Shown here: piece after piece, positions 1 through 8,167 of the stretch | How the letters are laid out: every line of letters starts with the position of its first letter | How positions within the stretch are numbered: position 1 is the stretch's first letter | NCBI RefSeq assembly: GCF_000024425.1 | Contig: NC_013946.1 | Span: 1,798,001 to 1,862,000, forward strand | Direction: 5' to 3' | DNA length: 64,000 bases | Source: Meiothermus ruber DSM 1279 | GTDB taxonomy: Bacteria; Deinococcota; Deinococci; Deinococcales; Thermaceae | Position numbers and translations under genes: made by a program | Notes under the pieces: generated by a model | What the model saw: the letters and a program-made list of their open reading frames with translations, nothing else | What the model was told of the DNA's origin: nothing | The model's database searches: none

Positions 1-1
1 C

Positions 2-781
2 GAGCAGGCCATCTGGAACGACCCCAACGACACCATCCGCAGCGGCACGCTGATGGCCCTGGTGCACGAGGGGGCCTTGCTGGCGGGGGCCTATCTCCAG
101 GAGCCCAACGCCCCCGAACGGCTGGTGGGCTTTATCTTTGGCTTTCCCACTAACCGCCCCACCGACCACCACTCGCACATGGCCGGGGTTTTGCCGGAGT
201 TCCAGGGCAGCCAGATTGGGCTGCTGCTAAAGCGCTACCAGCGCGACTGGGCCCTCAGCAAAGGCTACGAGCGGGTGGTCTGGACCTTCGACCCGCTGCG
301 GGGGCTCAACGCCCATTTCAACCTGCGCAAACTGGGGGCCACCTTCCACCGCTACATCCCCAACTGCTACGGGCCCATGGGCGGTATCAACGCCGGGGCC
401 CCTTCCGACCGGGCCTATGCGGTGTGGGAGCTGCGCACCCCAAGGGTGTTTCAGCGGATGTATGCCCCCGCACCCACCCCGGAGGTAGCGGGGCTTCCAC
501 TCGCCAACCGCCTCGAGCAGCAGGTGCCCGTGGAGGCCTACCTGGGCCTGAGCGACCCAAGAATCCTGGTGCAGATTCCCGAAGACTGGGGCCATATTTT
601 GCAAACCGACCCCGCGCTGGCCCTGGCGTGGCGGATGCACAGCCGCGAGGTATTCGGGCATTACTTTGCCCGGGGCTACCGCGCCGTAGACTTTGTGCGC
701 GGCCCCAACCGCTACCTGCTGGAGCGGGTGGCCGGCAACCACCCGCCCAGCCCATCCTTTGGAGGCAACCCTGAACCTTAA
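2..781 (+). CDS. GNAT-superfamily acetyltransferase, 5' truncated by the window
   Basis: The reading frame is open from base 2 with no start in view, so the N terminus lies outside. The visible part resembles the COG3375 group of predicted GNAT acetyltransferases: a core around 'GFIFGFP', 'HSHMAGVLPEFQGSQIGLLLKRYQR' (an acetyl-CoA loop-like segment, shown here split by function rather than as a proven motif) and 'WTFDPLRGLNA'. Substrate is unknown. The 3' end overlaps the probable start of the downstream amidohydrolase, which suggests translational coupling. Family assignment is by pattern only. Confidence 0.75.
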   Translation, partial: EQAIWNDPNDTIRSGTLMALVHEGALLAGAYLQEPNAPERLVGFIFGFPTNRPTDHHSHMAGVLPEFQGSQIGLLLKRYQRDWALSKGYERVVWTFDPLRGLNAHFNLRKLGATFHRYIPNCYGPMGGINAGAPSDRAYAVWELRTPRVFQRMYAPAPTPEVAGLPLANRLEQQVPVEAYLGLSDPRILVQIPEDWGHILQTDPALALAWRMHSREVFGHYFARGYRAVDFVRGPNRYLLERVAGNHPPSPSFGGNPEP

Positions 782-1880
782 ACCCGAAATCTGGACGGCC
801 GACGTGGTGTACGCGGGTTTTGGCACCCCCATGCTCGAGGGCGGCCTGGTGGTGGTGGGCGGCCACGTGACCGCCGTGGGCCCCCTATCCGAGCTACGAC
901 AAAGCCACCCAGACGCGCCGCTTGTGCACAAAGGCAAGGCCCTCACGCCCCCGGTGGTCAACGCCCACACCCACCTGGACTTATCCACGGTGCCCTACTT
1001 TCGCGGAACCTACCCCAACTTTATCCAGCACGTGATTGAGCATGGCCCATGGCGCACCGTGGAGGCGGCCGCACGGGGCCTGGGTGAGCTTCAGGCGCTG
1101 GGGGTGGGTGGCTTTGGGGATATCGCCTACAAGCCAGAGGTTGTGGAGTGGCTGGTAGCGCACAGTTCCCTACCCGGGGTGGTGTATCTGGAAGTGATCA
1201 ACCGCAACCCCGATCAGGCCGATTCGGTAGCGCGCAAAATAGCCGTGCAGTTGTCGAGCTGGCGCCAGCGCAACAGCCTCATCCGGGTGGGCATCTCACC
1301 CCACACGCCCTACAACGTGAGCGCCGGGCTGCTCAAGAAGCTGGTCGAGATCGCCAGGCTCGAGGGCTTTCCCATGCAGATGCACGTGGCCGAAAGCCTC
1401 GAGGAAACGGTTTTGATGACGCAGGGCGCTGGGGCACTACAGGAAATCCCCATGCGGTATGGTTTTCCTGCCTACCAGGAGGTTCCCGGCCTGACCCCTG
1501 TGCGCTACCTGGCCGAACTGGGGGTGCTGGGGCCGCACCTGACGATTGTGCACGGCGTGCAGGTGGACGAGGAAGAGGTGCAGATGCTGGCCCAGTCGGG
1601 CACCCGCATCGTCACCTGCCCGCGCAGCAACCAGGGACTGGCGTGCGGCCAGATGCCCTGGGAACTGTACCTGAAGCACCGCCTCGAGCCCGCCCTGGGT
1701 ACCGACTCGCGCAGCAGCAGCCCCGACCTGGACGTGCGCAACGAGGCCCTTTTCCTGTGGAACCAGGTGGATCCCAGGGTGCTGGTGCGGGCCGCCACCC
1801 GCAACGGCTACCGGGTGCTGGGGCTCGAGCCGCCTCGCATTACCCGCGGAACACCGGTTTCACAGGTACAATCCTGGTAG
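771..1880 (+). CDS. amidohydrolase family protein (cytosine deaminase/chlorohydrolase type)
   Basis: Metal-dependent hydrolase of the TIM-barrel amidohydrolase superfamily, probably acting on an amino- or halo-substituted ring or a related amide; substrate not determinable. An N-terminal composite-domain segment is followed by the metal motif NAHTHLD (about residues 64-70), later metal or substrate residues in HVAES and TIVHG, and the catalytic Asp in LGTDS. The start is unclear: there is no ATG at the expected place. A GGAGG at 761-765 sits 5 nt before a CTG at 771, giving a natural N terminus (NLKPEIW). TTG at 759 and ATG at 693 are alternatives. It overlaps the upstream gene end by 11 nt. 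Confidence 0.8.
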   Translation: MNLKPEIWTADVVYAGFGTPMLEGGLVVVGGHVTAVGPLSELRQSHPDAPLVHKGKALTPPVVNAHTHLDLSTVPYFRGTYPNFIQHVIEHGPWRTVEAAARGLGELQALGVGGFGDIAYKPEVVEWLVAHSSLPGVVYLEVINRNPDQADSVARKIAVQLSSWRQRNSLIRVGISPHTPYNVSAGLLKKLVEIARLEGFPMQMHVAESLEETVLMTQGAGALQEIPMRYGFPAYQEVPGLTPVRYLAELGVLGPHLTIVHGVQVDEEEVQMLAQSGTRIVTCPRSNQGLACGQMPWELYLKHRLEPALGTDSRSSSPDLDVRNEALFLWNQVDPRVLVRAATRNGYRVLGLEPPRITRGTPVSQVQSW

Positions 1881-1919
1881 TGGCCCCGCAGGGCCAGACC
1901 GCCCAACGCGCAGTGCACT

Positions 1920-3251
1920 ATGCAGATCGGTTCGCTCATCCTATACAGCGCCTTCGTCGGAGCACTCACCGGTGTATTCGCCGCCGGGTTCGTGTCCGTG
2001 CTGAAGCTCTTCGAACGTTACTTGATGGGCGAAACCCTGGGCTACCTGCCGCCCGGCCTGCCCGGCGAGGGAGGGTTGTCGCAGGTTTTTCGCGGGCCCA
2101 GCTACTGGTGGCTGGCCCTGCTGTTGCCGCTGGTGTTCGCGGCCTCGAGCTACCTGGGTTCGGGCCGGGGCCTGGGCTGGCTCCTGGCCGCATACCGTGC
2201 GGGCCAACCGGTGCGGGCCAGCCAGTATTTTCGCGGCATCATCGGGGCCTTATTCCAGTTGGGGGCCGGCTCACCCCTGGGGCGTGAAGGGCCCATGGCC
2301 GCCCTGGGTTTATGGGTGGGCAGCGTGCTGGGACGGCGCATCCCCTTAGGGGAGTCGAGCCGGTTTCTGCCATTCGCCGGGATGGCCGCCGGCTTTGCCT
2401 CGGCTTTCCACGCGCCCATGGCCGGTGCGCTTTTAGCCAGCGAGATCGTCTACCGGGGGCTGGCCCTCGAGGTCGGCGCGCTGGCCCCCGCCCTGATTGG
2501 GGCCCTGGCCGGCTTTACCGTTTATGGCCTTTTTCACGGGTATGGGCCGCTGCTCGAGCTACCCCCAGGGCCGCTGGAATGGCCGCAGCTTTTCTTTGGC
2601 CTGGTCATCGGGCTGGTGTGCGCCGGGGTGGGTACGCTCTGGCTCGAGGCCGAGCGGTTCTTGCAGCGATGGTTGCGCCGGCTGACCTTTGGGTTTCGAC
2701 ACGCGCTATTTGGCTTGGTGCTGGCCGGGGTCTTGCTGCTGATGCCCGAAGCCATTGGCAATGGGCTGCCCTGGGTACAGCTCGGCACCTCCCCCATCCT
2801 TACCCTGCCCTTCCTGGGCGGGCTCTTCCTGGTGCAGTTGGCCTTGCTAATCCTGGGCGGCGGTGTGCGCGCCTACGGCGGCCAGCTCACCCCTGCAATT
2901 AGCCTGGGCGGTCTGAGCGGGCTGATTTTAGCGCAGCTTTTAGGCCAGGTTTTTCCCTCCATCGCGCCCGCACCCGAAACTGCTGCCCTGGTGGGTATGG
3001 CCGCGCTGCTGGCCGGTATCGCTCGAGCCCCGTTTGCAGCGGTGGTGCTGGCGGGTGAAATCGGCGGTTATAGCCTGCTGCCGCTCACCCTCATCGGGGC
3101 CTTTGCGGCCTACACCTTCACCAGCCCCCGCGGCAGTTTCGAGGATGTGGAGCTCAGCCAAGATAGGGATGGGCCAGCGGGGTCTCAGACTGAAACCGCT
3201 CCGCAAACTTCACGCCTGCCTCAGCCCCCAGCCTCGAGCGATTCGCCCTGA
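1920..3251 (+). CDS. ClC-family chloride channel or Cl-/H+ exchanger
   Basis: Integral membrane protein of about 443 residues with 10 or more hydrophobic segments, as in the voltage-gated chloride channel family. The anion-pathway motif GREGP is present near residue 123 and carries the gating glutamate; a GQLTP segment near residue 322 matches the GxxxP selectivity motif. There are no CBS domains, so it is a short bacterial type. The last about 35 residues are polar and low in complexity and lie antisense to the end of the convergent deacetylase gene, a 98-bp overlap. Probable role: anion or pH homeostasis (family knowledge). Confidence 0.88.
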   Translation: MQIGSLILYSAFVGALTGVFAAGFVSVLKLFERYLMGETLGYLPPGLPGEGGLSQVFRGPSYWWLALLLPLVFAASSYLGSGRGLGWLLAAYRAGQPVRASQYFRGIIGALFQLGAGSPLGREGPMAALGLWVGSVLGRRIPLGESSRFLPFAGMAAGFASAFHAPMAGALLASEIVYRGLALEVGALAPALIGALAGFTVYGLFHGYGPLLELPPGPLEWPQLFFGLVIGLVCAGVGTLWLEAERFLQRWLRRLTFGFRHALFGLVLAGVLLLMPEAIGNGLPWVQLGTSPILTLPFLGGLFLVQLALLILGGGVRAYGGQLTPAISLGGLSGLILAQLLGQVFPSIAPAPETAALVGMAALLAGIARAPFAAVVLAGEIGGYSLLPLTLIGAFAAYTFTSPRGSFEDVELSQDRDGPAGSQTETAPQTSRLPQPPASSDSP

Positions 3252-3825
3252 AGGCCTCGAGGCTGTACTCCCACTTGTAAAAATCGCGGTAGAAGCTGAA
3301 GACCTTCTCGGCCACCGCCTGCCCGTCCTCGCCCACGTCCACATACACCGTCGGACGGGGAATATCGCTGCGGTGGTAGTGCAAAAGCCGCACCGGCTGG
3401 CGGTGGGCCTCCCCTACCAGCTTGGGAATCCGGCAGAACTTGAGCGCCGAGAGGGTGGCCCAGTAGGCCGCCCGGTGGTCGGGGTGCACATCCTGGGGGT
3501 TCCAGGTGATCACCACATCCGGTTTCCAGGCCGCCACCACCCGGGCGATGGCCAGGGCTTCGTCGCGCCCGCCGGTGAGGCTCGAGTCGGCAAAGTCCAG
3601 GAACTGCGCCTCCGCGCCGATCATCTGGGCCACGGTGTGCCCATGCTCTTCGCGGATGCGGGCCACCTCGTCCGGGGGCGTCTCACCAAACTGGCTGGCC
3701 AGCTCGCCCCTGGTAAGCCAGAGAATCTTGGCCGCGTCGCCCCGCAAAACGTGCTTTGCCAGCGTGCCGGAAACCCCTATCTCGTCATCGGGATGAGGAA
3801 AGACTGCCAGTAAGCGCACGCTCAA
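3154..3825 (-). CDS. PIG-L family deacetylase (LmbE/BshB-like)
   Basis: Zinc-dependent N-acetylglucosaminyl deacetylase-like protein. The metal motif PHPDDE is at residues 10-15 and the second motif HPDH lies near residue 113. The family includes BshB of bacillithiol synthesis and mycothiol MshB; which substrate is used here cannot be told. The first possible start is TTG at 3825, but a TATACT box at 3828-3833 lies only 2 nt away. GTG at 3819 (product starting MRLLAVF) lies 8 nt after the box and fits a leaderless start better. The C terminus overlaps the ClC gene on the other strand by 98 bp. Confidence 0.87.
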   Translation of the reverse strand: MSVRLLAVFPHPDDEIGVSGTLAKHVLRGDAAKILWLTRGELASQFGETPPDEVARIREEHGHTVAQMIGAEAQFLDFADSSLTGGRDEALAIARVVAAWKPDVVITWNPQDVHPDHRAAYWATLSALKFCRIPKLVGEAHRQPVRLLHYHRSDIPRPTVYVDVGEDGQAVAEKVFSFYRDFYKWEYSLEAFRANRSRLGAEAGVKFAERFQSETPLAHPYLG

Positions 3826-3827
3826 AA

Positions 3828-3833
3828 GTATAC
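3828..3833 (-). promoter_or_regulatory. -10 box of PIG-L deacetylase gene
   Basis: TATACT on the minus strand, 8 nt before GTG 3819. No good -35 was seen. Spacing suggests a leaderless transcript. Confidence 0.5.
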
Positions 3834-3902
3834 GCTACCAGCTTGACGCTCCTCAGGCCGCCTTAGTACACTCAACCTTGCCTGCATGAGCAGGCCAAAG
3901 CT

Positions 3903-3993
<91 letters not shown>

Positions 3994-3998
3994 GCAAG

Positions 3999-4022
3999 CC
4001 GCCCGATAACGGGCGGTTTTTT
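3999..4022 (+). terminator. intrinsic terminator of tRNA-Ser
   Basis: Stem CCGCCCG/CGGGCGG with loop ATAA, then six T. It serves the rightward tRNA and abuts the stop of the leftward aminotransferase gene. Confidence 0.93.
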
Positions 4023-5244
4023 ATTGCCAGGCCTCAATGGCCCGGGCCAGGGCCTCCACGTCCTCCAGGGTGTTGTAGACCTGGGCCGATATGCGCACCC
4101 ATAAGCGCCCATTCAGGCAGAGGATAGGGGCTTCGATGCGGTGCTGGTACAGCAGGGCATACTGCAGGCGCACGGCGTCTTCGCGGGTATTCCCCAGCGA
4201 GGCCGGTAGGGGCAGGGTCGCCATACAGCCCAGCATGGCCCTGGGCGCTGGCGGTTCAAATCCCCAGCGCGCGGTCAGCCAAACTGCGGCCTGCCAGGCC
4301 AGGTGGTGGTTGTAGGCCTGCATGGCATCCAGGCCCCAGGCTTGCATGAGTTCCAGCGCCGCCGGCGCGGCCAGAAAGGGGGTGGGGTCTTTGGTGCCCA
4401 CCCAGTCGAACTCCTGTACAAAGCCCCGCCCCAGGCCCCAGGAGATCACCGGCGGGTGCAGGCTTTGCTGCCGCTCGGGGGCCACCCACAAAAAGCCGCA
4501 ACCTTTGGGGGCCAGGGCCCACTTGTGCAGGTTGCCGGTGTAGTAGTCCACCCCCAGGCGGGGGATGTCCAAGGGAATGGCCCCTGGGGCGTGGGCCCCA
4601 TCCACCAGCACCGGCACCCCCGCCGCCCGGCAGCAGGCGGCCATCGCGGCCAGGGGCAGCACCAGCGCGGTCTCGGAGGTGATGTGGTCGAGGATTGCCA
4701 GGCGGGTGCGGGGGGTGAGGGCCTGGGCCAGCCGGTTCACGTAGTCCGCCGGACTGGACACCGGAAAGGGCAGCTCGAGCGTGACCAGGCGGCCCCCCCG
4801 GCGCTCGGCAGCAAACGCTGCAGCGTTGCGCACCGCGCCGTAGGCCAGGTTGGTGATCAGAATTTCGTCGCCTGGTTGCAGCTCGAGCGAGCCCAGCACC
4901 GCATTGACCCCGGTGGTGGCGTTGTCCACAAAAACCAGATCCTGCCCTTCGGCCCCCATGAACCGGGCCACCGCCTGGGCCGCCTCCCGCAGCCGGGGCA
5001 GGGCGCGCTCGGAAGGGCCCGAGAGGGCCGAAAGCTCCCGCAGCAAAAAGCGGGCCGGCTGCTGCTCCATTTCCTCACGCAGGGCCTGCTGTACGGCCAG
5101 CACCTGCTTTGGGGTGGCGCCAACCGTCCCGTGGTTCAGGTAGATGATGCTGGGGTCGAGGAACCAGTGGGCGCGCATGGCCCGGCCAAAGCGGGTTTGA
5201 TTGGCGCTCGGCTCGAGCGCTTCGGTGTCTTGGTCAAAATCCAT
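4021..5244 (-). CDS. class V aminotransferase (isopenicillin-N epimerase-like)
   Basis: PLP-dependent enzyme of about 407 residues. The N-terminal segment YLNHGTVGATP is typical of the isopenicillin-N-epimerase/cysteine-desulfurase-like branch; the cofactor Asp is in VDGAHAPGAI and the PLP lysine is in GNLHKW (about residue 240). The exact reaction is unknown; members act as epimerases, lyases or aminotransferases on amino acids. It is last in a leftward run with the UPF0303 and oxidoreductase genes, 63 nt after the former. No strong ribosome site lies close to the chosen ATG, so a slightly later start (Met23) is possible. Confidence 0.83.
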   Translation of the reverse strand: MDFDQDTEALEPSANQTRFGRAMRAHWFLDPSIIYLNHGTVGATPKQVLAVQQALREEMEQQPARFLLRELSALSGPSERALPRLREAAQAVARFMGAEGQDLVFVDNATTGVNAVLGSLELQPGDEILITNLAYGAVRNAAAFAAERRGGRLVTLELPFPVSSPADYVNRLAQALTPRTRLAILDHITSETALVLPLAAMAACCRAAGVPVLVDGAHAPGAIPLDIPRLGVDYYTGNLHKWALAPKGCGFLWVAPERQQSLHPPVISWGLGRGFVQEFDWVGTKDPTPFLAAPAALELMQAWGLDAMQAYNHHLAWQAAVWLTARWGFEPPAPRAMLGCMATLPLPASLGNTREDAVRLQYALLYQHRIEAPILCLNGRLWVRISAQVYNTLEDVEALARAIEAWQ

Positions 5245-5307
5245 CGCGGGCTGTTCGTCCTTTCCCGTTAGGCCCAGGGTTTCACACGCCGGGATACCGC
5301 GCGCTGT

Positions 5308-5799
5308 TCAGGGATCCAGGGCCAGCTCCTCGTAGGGCAGGCCCAGGTAGCCCGCCAACACCTCCACCACCAGCTCGTGGTCTTCGCGCTGGGGCAGCCC
5401 CGAGACCGTGATGGCCCCAATACACCCCACCCCCTGCACGAAGACGGGGAAACTCCCCCCGTGGGCCGCGTAGTCCTGGGGGTTCAGGCCCCGCGCCTCC
5501 AGGCTGCTCTCCTTTTGCTTGAGCATCAGGCCCACCGCATAGGAGCTGCGGTGAAAACGCTGCACCACGTTGCGCTTGCGCCGGATCCAGTCGGCGTTGT
5601 CGGGGGTGGCGCCGGGCATGGCGTAGAAGAAGAGTGGCTGCCCAAACAGGCTGATGTCCATGGCAATGGCGCTGTGTAGGCCCTCGGCAGCTTCCTTGAG
5701 CCGAACACCCAGCTTCCAGGCCACGGCGGCATCGAAGCGCTCAAAGCGCAGGCGGGCCTCCTGTTCAGCGATCACCTTCAGGTCTTGTTCGGTGTTCAT
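5308..5799 (-). CDS. UPF0303/heme-degrading-domain (HbpS-like) protein
   Basis: A 163-residue protein resembling the UPF0303 family, related to the HbpS/GlcG-type fold. Features include the central KRNVVQRFHRSSY segment and the late AAHGGSFPVF...GCIGAITVSGLPQREDHELVV block, both characteristic. Function in this branch is not established; some relatives bind heme. Its ATG overlaps the stop of the upstream oxidoreductase by 4 nt (ATGA), so the two are probably translationally coupled. Confidence 0.78.
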   Translation of the reverse strand: MNTEQDLKVIAEQEARLRFERFDAAVAWKLGVRLKEAAEGLHSAIAMDISLFGQPLFFYAMPGATPDNADWIRRKRNVVQRFHRSSYAVGLMLKQKESSLEARGLNPQDYAAHGGSFPVFVQGVGCIGAITVSGLPQREDHELVVEVLAGYLGLPYEELALDP

Positions 5800-6836
5800 G
5801 CCTCACCCCCTAGAGCAATCTCGCGGCGCTCGAGCGCGCTCTTCTGGGCGGCCTCGAGCAACTCCATCAGCCGCACGGCCTGTTCGGGCGGCACCGGGTT
5901 GGGCCCCTTACCCTGGATGGCATCCCGCACCCCTTCGTAAAAGCGCCGGTAATCGCCCGGCTCCACCACAACGGGCTCGGGGGCCTGTTCAGGCCGGCGC
6001 AGCCAGGCTTCGCAACCGTCCGGTTTCCAGGCTGGCTCACCTGGGCGCAAGCCCGCCCTCAGGGCCTTTTCCTGTCCGTCCAGGCCGTGGTGCACCAGGC
6101 TGGCCTGGGTGCCGTGCACCACAAAGCGCGGACTGCCCCCTGGTACCAGGGCGCTGGCGTGCAGCACCACCCGGAGCCGGGGGTAGCGCAGCAGCACGTG
6201 GAAGTAGTCGTCGGCCTGGGCCCCATAGCGCTGCATCCCGATATCGGCGTAGACGGCCTGGGGCCAGCCAAACAGCAGCAGGGCCTGATCGGCCAGGTGG
6301 GGGCCCAGGTCGTACCAGAGTCCGCTGCCGGGGCCGGGCTGTTCGCGCCAGCGGTTCTGCACCACCGGGCGGTAGCGGTCGAAGTGCGACTCGAAGTAGA
6401 CCACCTCCCCCAGAGCACCGGCCTCCACAATTTTGCGCAGGGTTATAAAATCGCCGTCCCAGCGCCGGTTCTGGAAGACCGCGAGCACCCGCCCCTGGGC
6501 CTGGGCCAGCGCCTGGAGCGCCCGGGCTTCGTGGGCAAAAAGCGTAAAGGGTTTGTCCACCACCACGTGCTTACCGGCCTCCAGGGCCCGCCGGGCCAGC
6601 TCGTAATGGGTGTTGTTGGGGGTGGCGATCACCACCAGGTCAATCTGGGAGTTCTCAACGATCTCCTCGAGCGAAGCGCTCACCCAGACCTCGGGCCAGT
6701 CTGAATGCACCTTCTGGGGCTGGCTACTCAGAATGGTCACCAGGCGCAGGCCCGGCACCGCCTGAATAACGGGGGCATGAAAGACTTTACCGGCCATACC
6801 ATAGCCGACCAGTGCAACGTGAATGGGCAGGGTCAT
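5796..6836 (-). CDS. Gfo/Idh/MocA family NAD(P)-dependent oxidoreductase
   Basis: 346-residue dehydrogenase with an N-terminal Rossmann fold (GYGMAG, residues 11-16), the nucleotide and substrate segment ATPNNTHYELA, and the conserved catalytic-lysine motif HVVVDKPF at about residues 88-95. The closest pattern is to the YdgJ/IolW-like members acting on sugars or inositols (inference). AGGAGG lies 4 nt before the ATG. It overlaps the UPF0303 gene by 4 nt and probably heads a three-gene leftward unit. Confidence 0.87.
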   Translation of the reverse strand: MTLPIHVALVGYGMAGKVFHAPVIQAVPGLRLVTILSSQPQKVHSDWPEVWVSASLEEIVENSQIDLVVIATPNNTHYELARRALEAGKHVVVDKPFTLFAHEARALQALAQAQGRVLAVFQNRRWDGDFITLRKIVEAGALGEVVYFESHFDRYRPVVQNRWREQPGPGSGLWYDLGPHLADQALLLFGWPQAVYADIGMQRYGAQADDYFHVLLRYPRLRVVLHASALVPGGSPRFVVHGTQASLVHHGLDGQEKALRAGLRPGEPAWKPDGCEAWLRRPEQAPEPVVVEPGDYRRFYEGVRDAIQGKGPNPVPPEQAVRLMELLEAAQKSALERREIALGGEA

Positions 6837-6868
6837 AAGGCCTCCTGGGATGCAAGGCTACCAGTAGT

Positions 6869-8080
6869 CTAGGGTTTTTGCAGCACTTCCAGCACCTGGC
6901 GGGCCACCTGCTGGCCCTGCTCGAGGCCGCCGCGGCCATCCACAAACCAGTGAATCCCCGCGACAACCCTCGAGTACGAGGCTTCTTTGGCCATGGCCTC
7001 CCAGGTCGGGGCTTCCTCAGGGAAGAAATACGTCAGCACCGTCGCGGCCGCCCCGCTGATGGTCGAGTGGCCCGAGGGGTAGGAAGGGTGCTTGGGGGTG
7101 CGCAGGTAGGGCTGCCAGCGCCGGTCGAAGCTGCGCACCCACTGCTCGGGCCGGGCTACATAGTAGGTGAACTTATCGCGCCAGCAGGCGATGTTGGCGT
7201 TGTGCATGGCGATGTTAAGCACGGCCAGAATCCCCACAGCCTGGGTGGCCTCGAGCCGGCGCTGGCGCAGGATCTCCAGGGCCGCCTCCTGCCAGAGGCC
7301 CGCTGGGGTGACGGTGCCGGGGTCGCCGGCCCACTTGTCGGCAATCTGCCGCCCGGCCTCGTCTAGTTTGGCCTGCTCGTCCCAGAATAGAGCCCGCTCA
7401 CGGGCGAACTCGGGTGAGTCCCAGGCCGGGGGTGGCGGGGCTTTGGCCAGGGCCTCGGGGGCCACCCCAATGGGCCGCACCGCCCCCCAGCCCGGCTCCA
7501 CCGCCGGCCGGCCCAGGGGCAGCACCCAGACCCCTGGGGCCGGGGCCGGGTAGGTGGGGATTACCTGGCGAGCGGCCCCATCCTGGCGGCCCCAGGCCAC
7601 CACCTGCAACCCCACCTGGCGGCCCAGGGCCTGGCTGATCCTGAGGTTGGGCTCCGGCCAGCCCTGGGCCTGGGCCTGGCGGTAGATGGCCTGGGCGGTC
7701 TGGCGCACGGCATCCTTGAGGTTGGGAAAGGTGGGGTGCAGGTAGAGCATCACCTCCTGGGCGGCATAAGCCGCCAGCACGTTGGCCTCGACCGGCCGAC
7801 CCTGGGTTAGATAAAGCGCGTCGTGGATGGCGACAGTGAGCAAGGCCAGCGCCCGGGCGGTGCGCAGGGGGGAGAACATCTGGGTCTGGATACCCAGAAG
7901 CTCGAGGCGCTGGAGCTCGCTCAAAGTCTCCCAGCTCAGTGAACTCTCCGGCAGGCCCTCCACCGGTTTGAGTTGCTCCAGCAGCCCGCGCAGGGCCGGG
8001 GTAGGGGTGGCGATCCAGGCCCTGGACTGGCCCAGACCCCAGGAACTCAGCAGCGCAAGCAGCAACGCCAATACACGCAT
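6869..8080 (-). CDS. exported vanadium haloperoxidase/PAP2-type phosphatase
   Basis: About 403 residues with a signal peptide (residues 1-17, ending near GLGQ). The C-terminal third carries the complete acid phosphatase/haloperoxidase signature: KFTYYVARP (KX6RP), YPSGHST (PSGH) and SRVVAGIHWFVD (SRX5HX3D). These residues coordinate vanadate or phosphate. The fold could act as a vanadium-dependent haloperoxidase or as a phosphatase; sequence alone does not decide. It is probably periplasmic. It is transcribed divergently from an FG-GAP/ASPIC protein with facing leaderless promoters in an 87-bp gap. Confidence 0.85.
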   Translation of the reverse strand: MRVLALLLALLSSWGLGQSRAWIATPTPALRGLLEQLKPVEGLPESSLSWETLSELQRLELLGIQTQMFSPLRTARALALLTVAIHDALYLTQGRPVEANVLAAYAAQEVMLYLHPTFPNLKDAVRQTAQAIYRQAQAQGWPEPNLRISQALGRQVGLQVVAWGRQDGAARQVIPTYPAPAPGVWVLPLGRPAVEPGWGAVRPIGVAPEALAKAPPPPAWDSPEFARERALFWDEQAKLDEAGRQIADKWAGDPGTVTPAGLWQEAALEILRQRRLEATQAVGILAVLNIAMHNANIACWRDKFTYYVARPEQWVRSFDRRWQPYLRTPKHPSYPSGHSTISGAAATVLTYFFPEEAPTWEAMAKEASYSRVVAGIHWFVDGRGGLEQGQQVARQVLEVLQKP

Positions 8081-8086
8081 AATTTC

Positions 8087-8092
8087 AGTCTA
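8087..8092 (-). promoter_or_regulatory. -10 box of haloperoxidase-like gene
   Basis: TAGACT on the minus strand ends 6 nt before the ATG at 8080; leaderless layout. Confidence 0.6.
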
Positions 8093-8154
8093 TCGCCGCG
8101 CGCAAAAATTTATCGAGGAGGCACGGGCTACGTTTCTTTTCAGCCAAAGCACCC

Positions 8155-8160
8155 TATACT
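8155..8160 (+). promoter_or_regulatory. -10 box of FG-GAP/ASPIC gene
   Basis: TATACT, 7 nt before ATG 8168, with no ribosome site between them. This is a leaderless layout and supports 8168 as the start. Confidence 0.62.
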
Positions 8161-8167
8161 GCAATTC

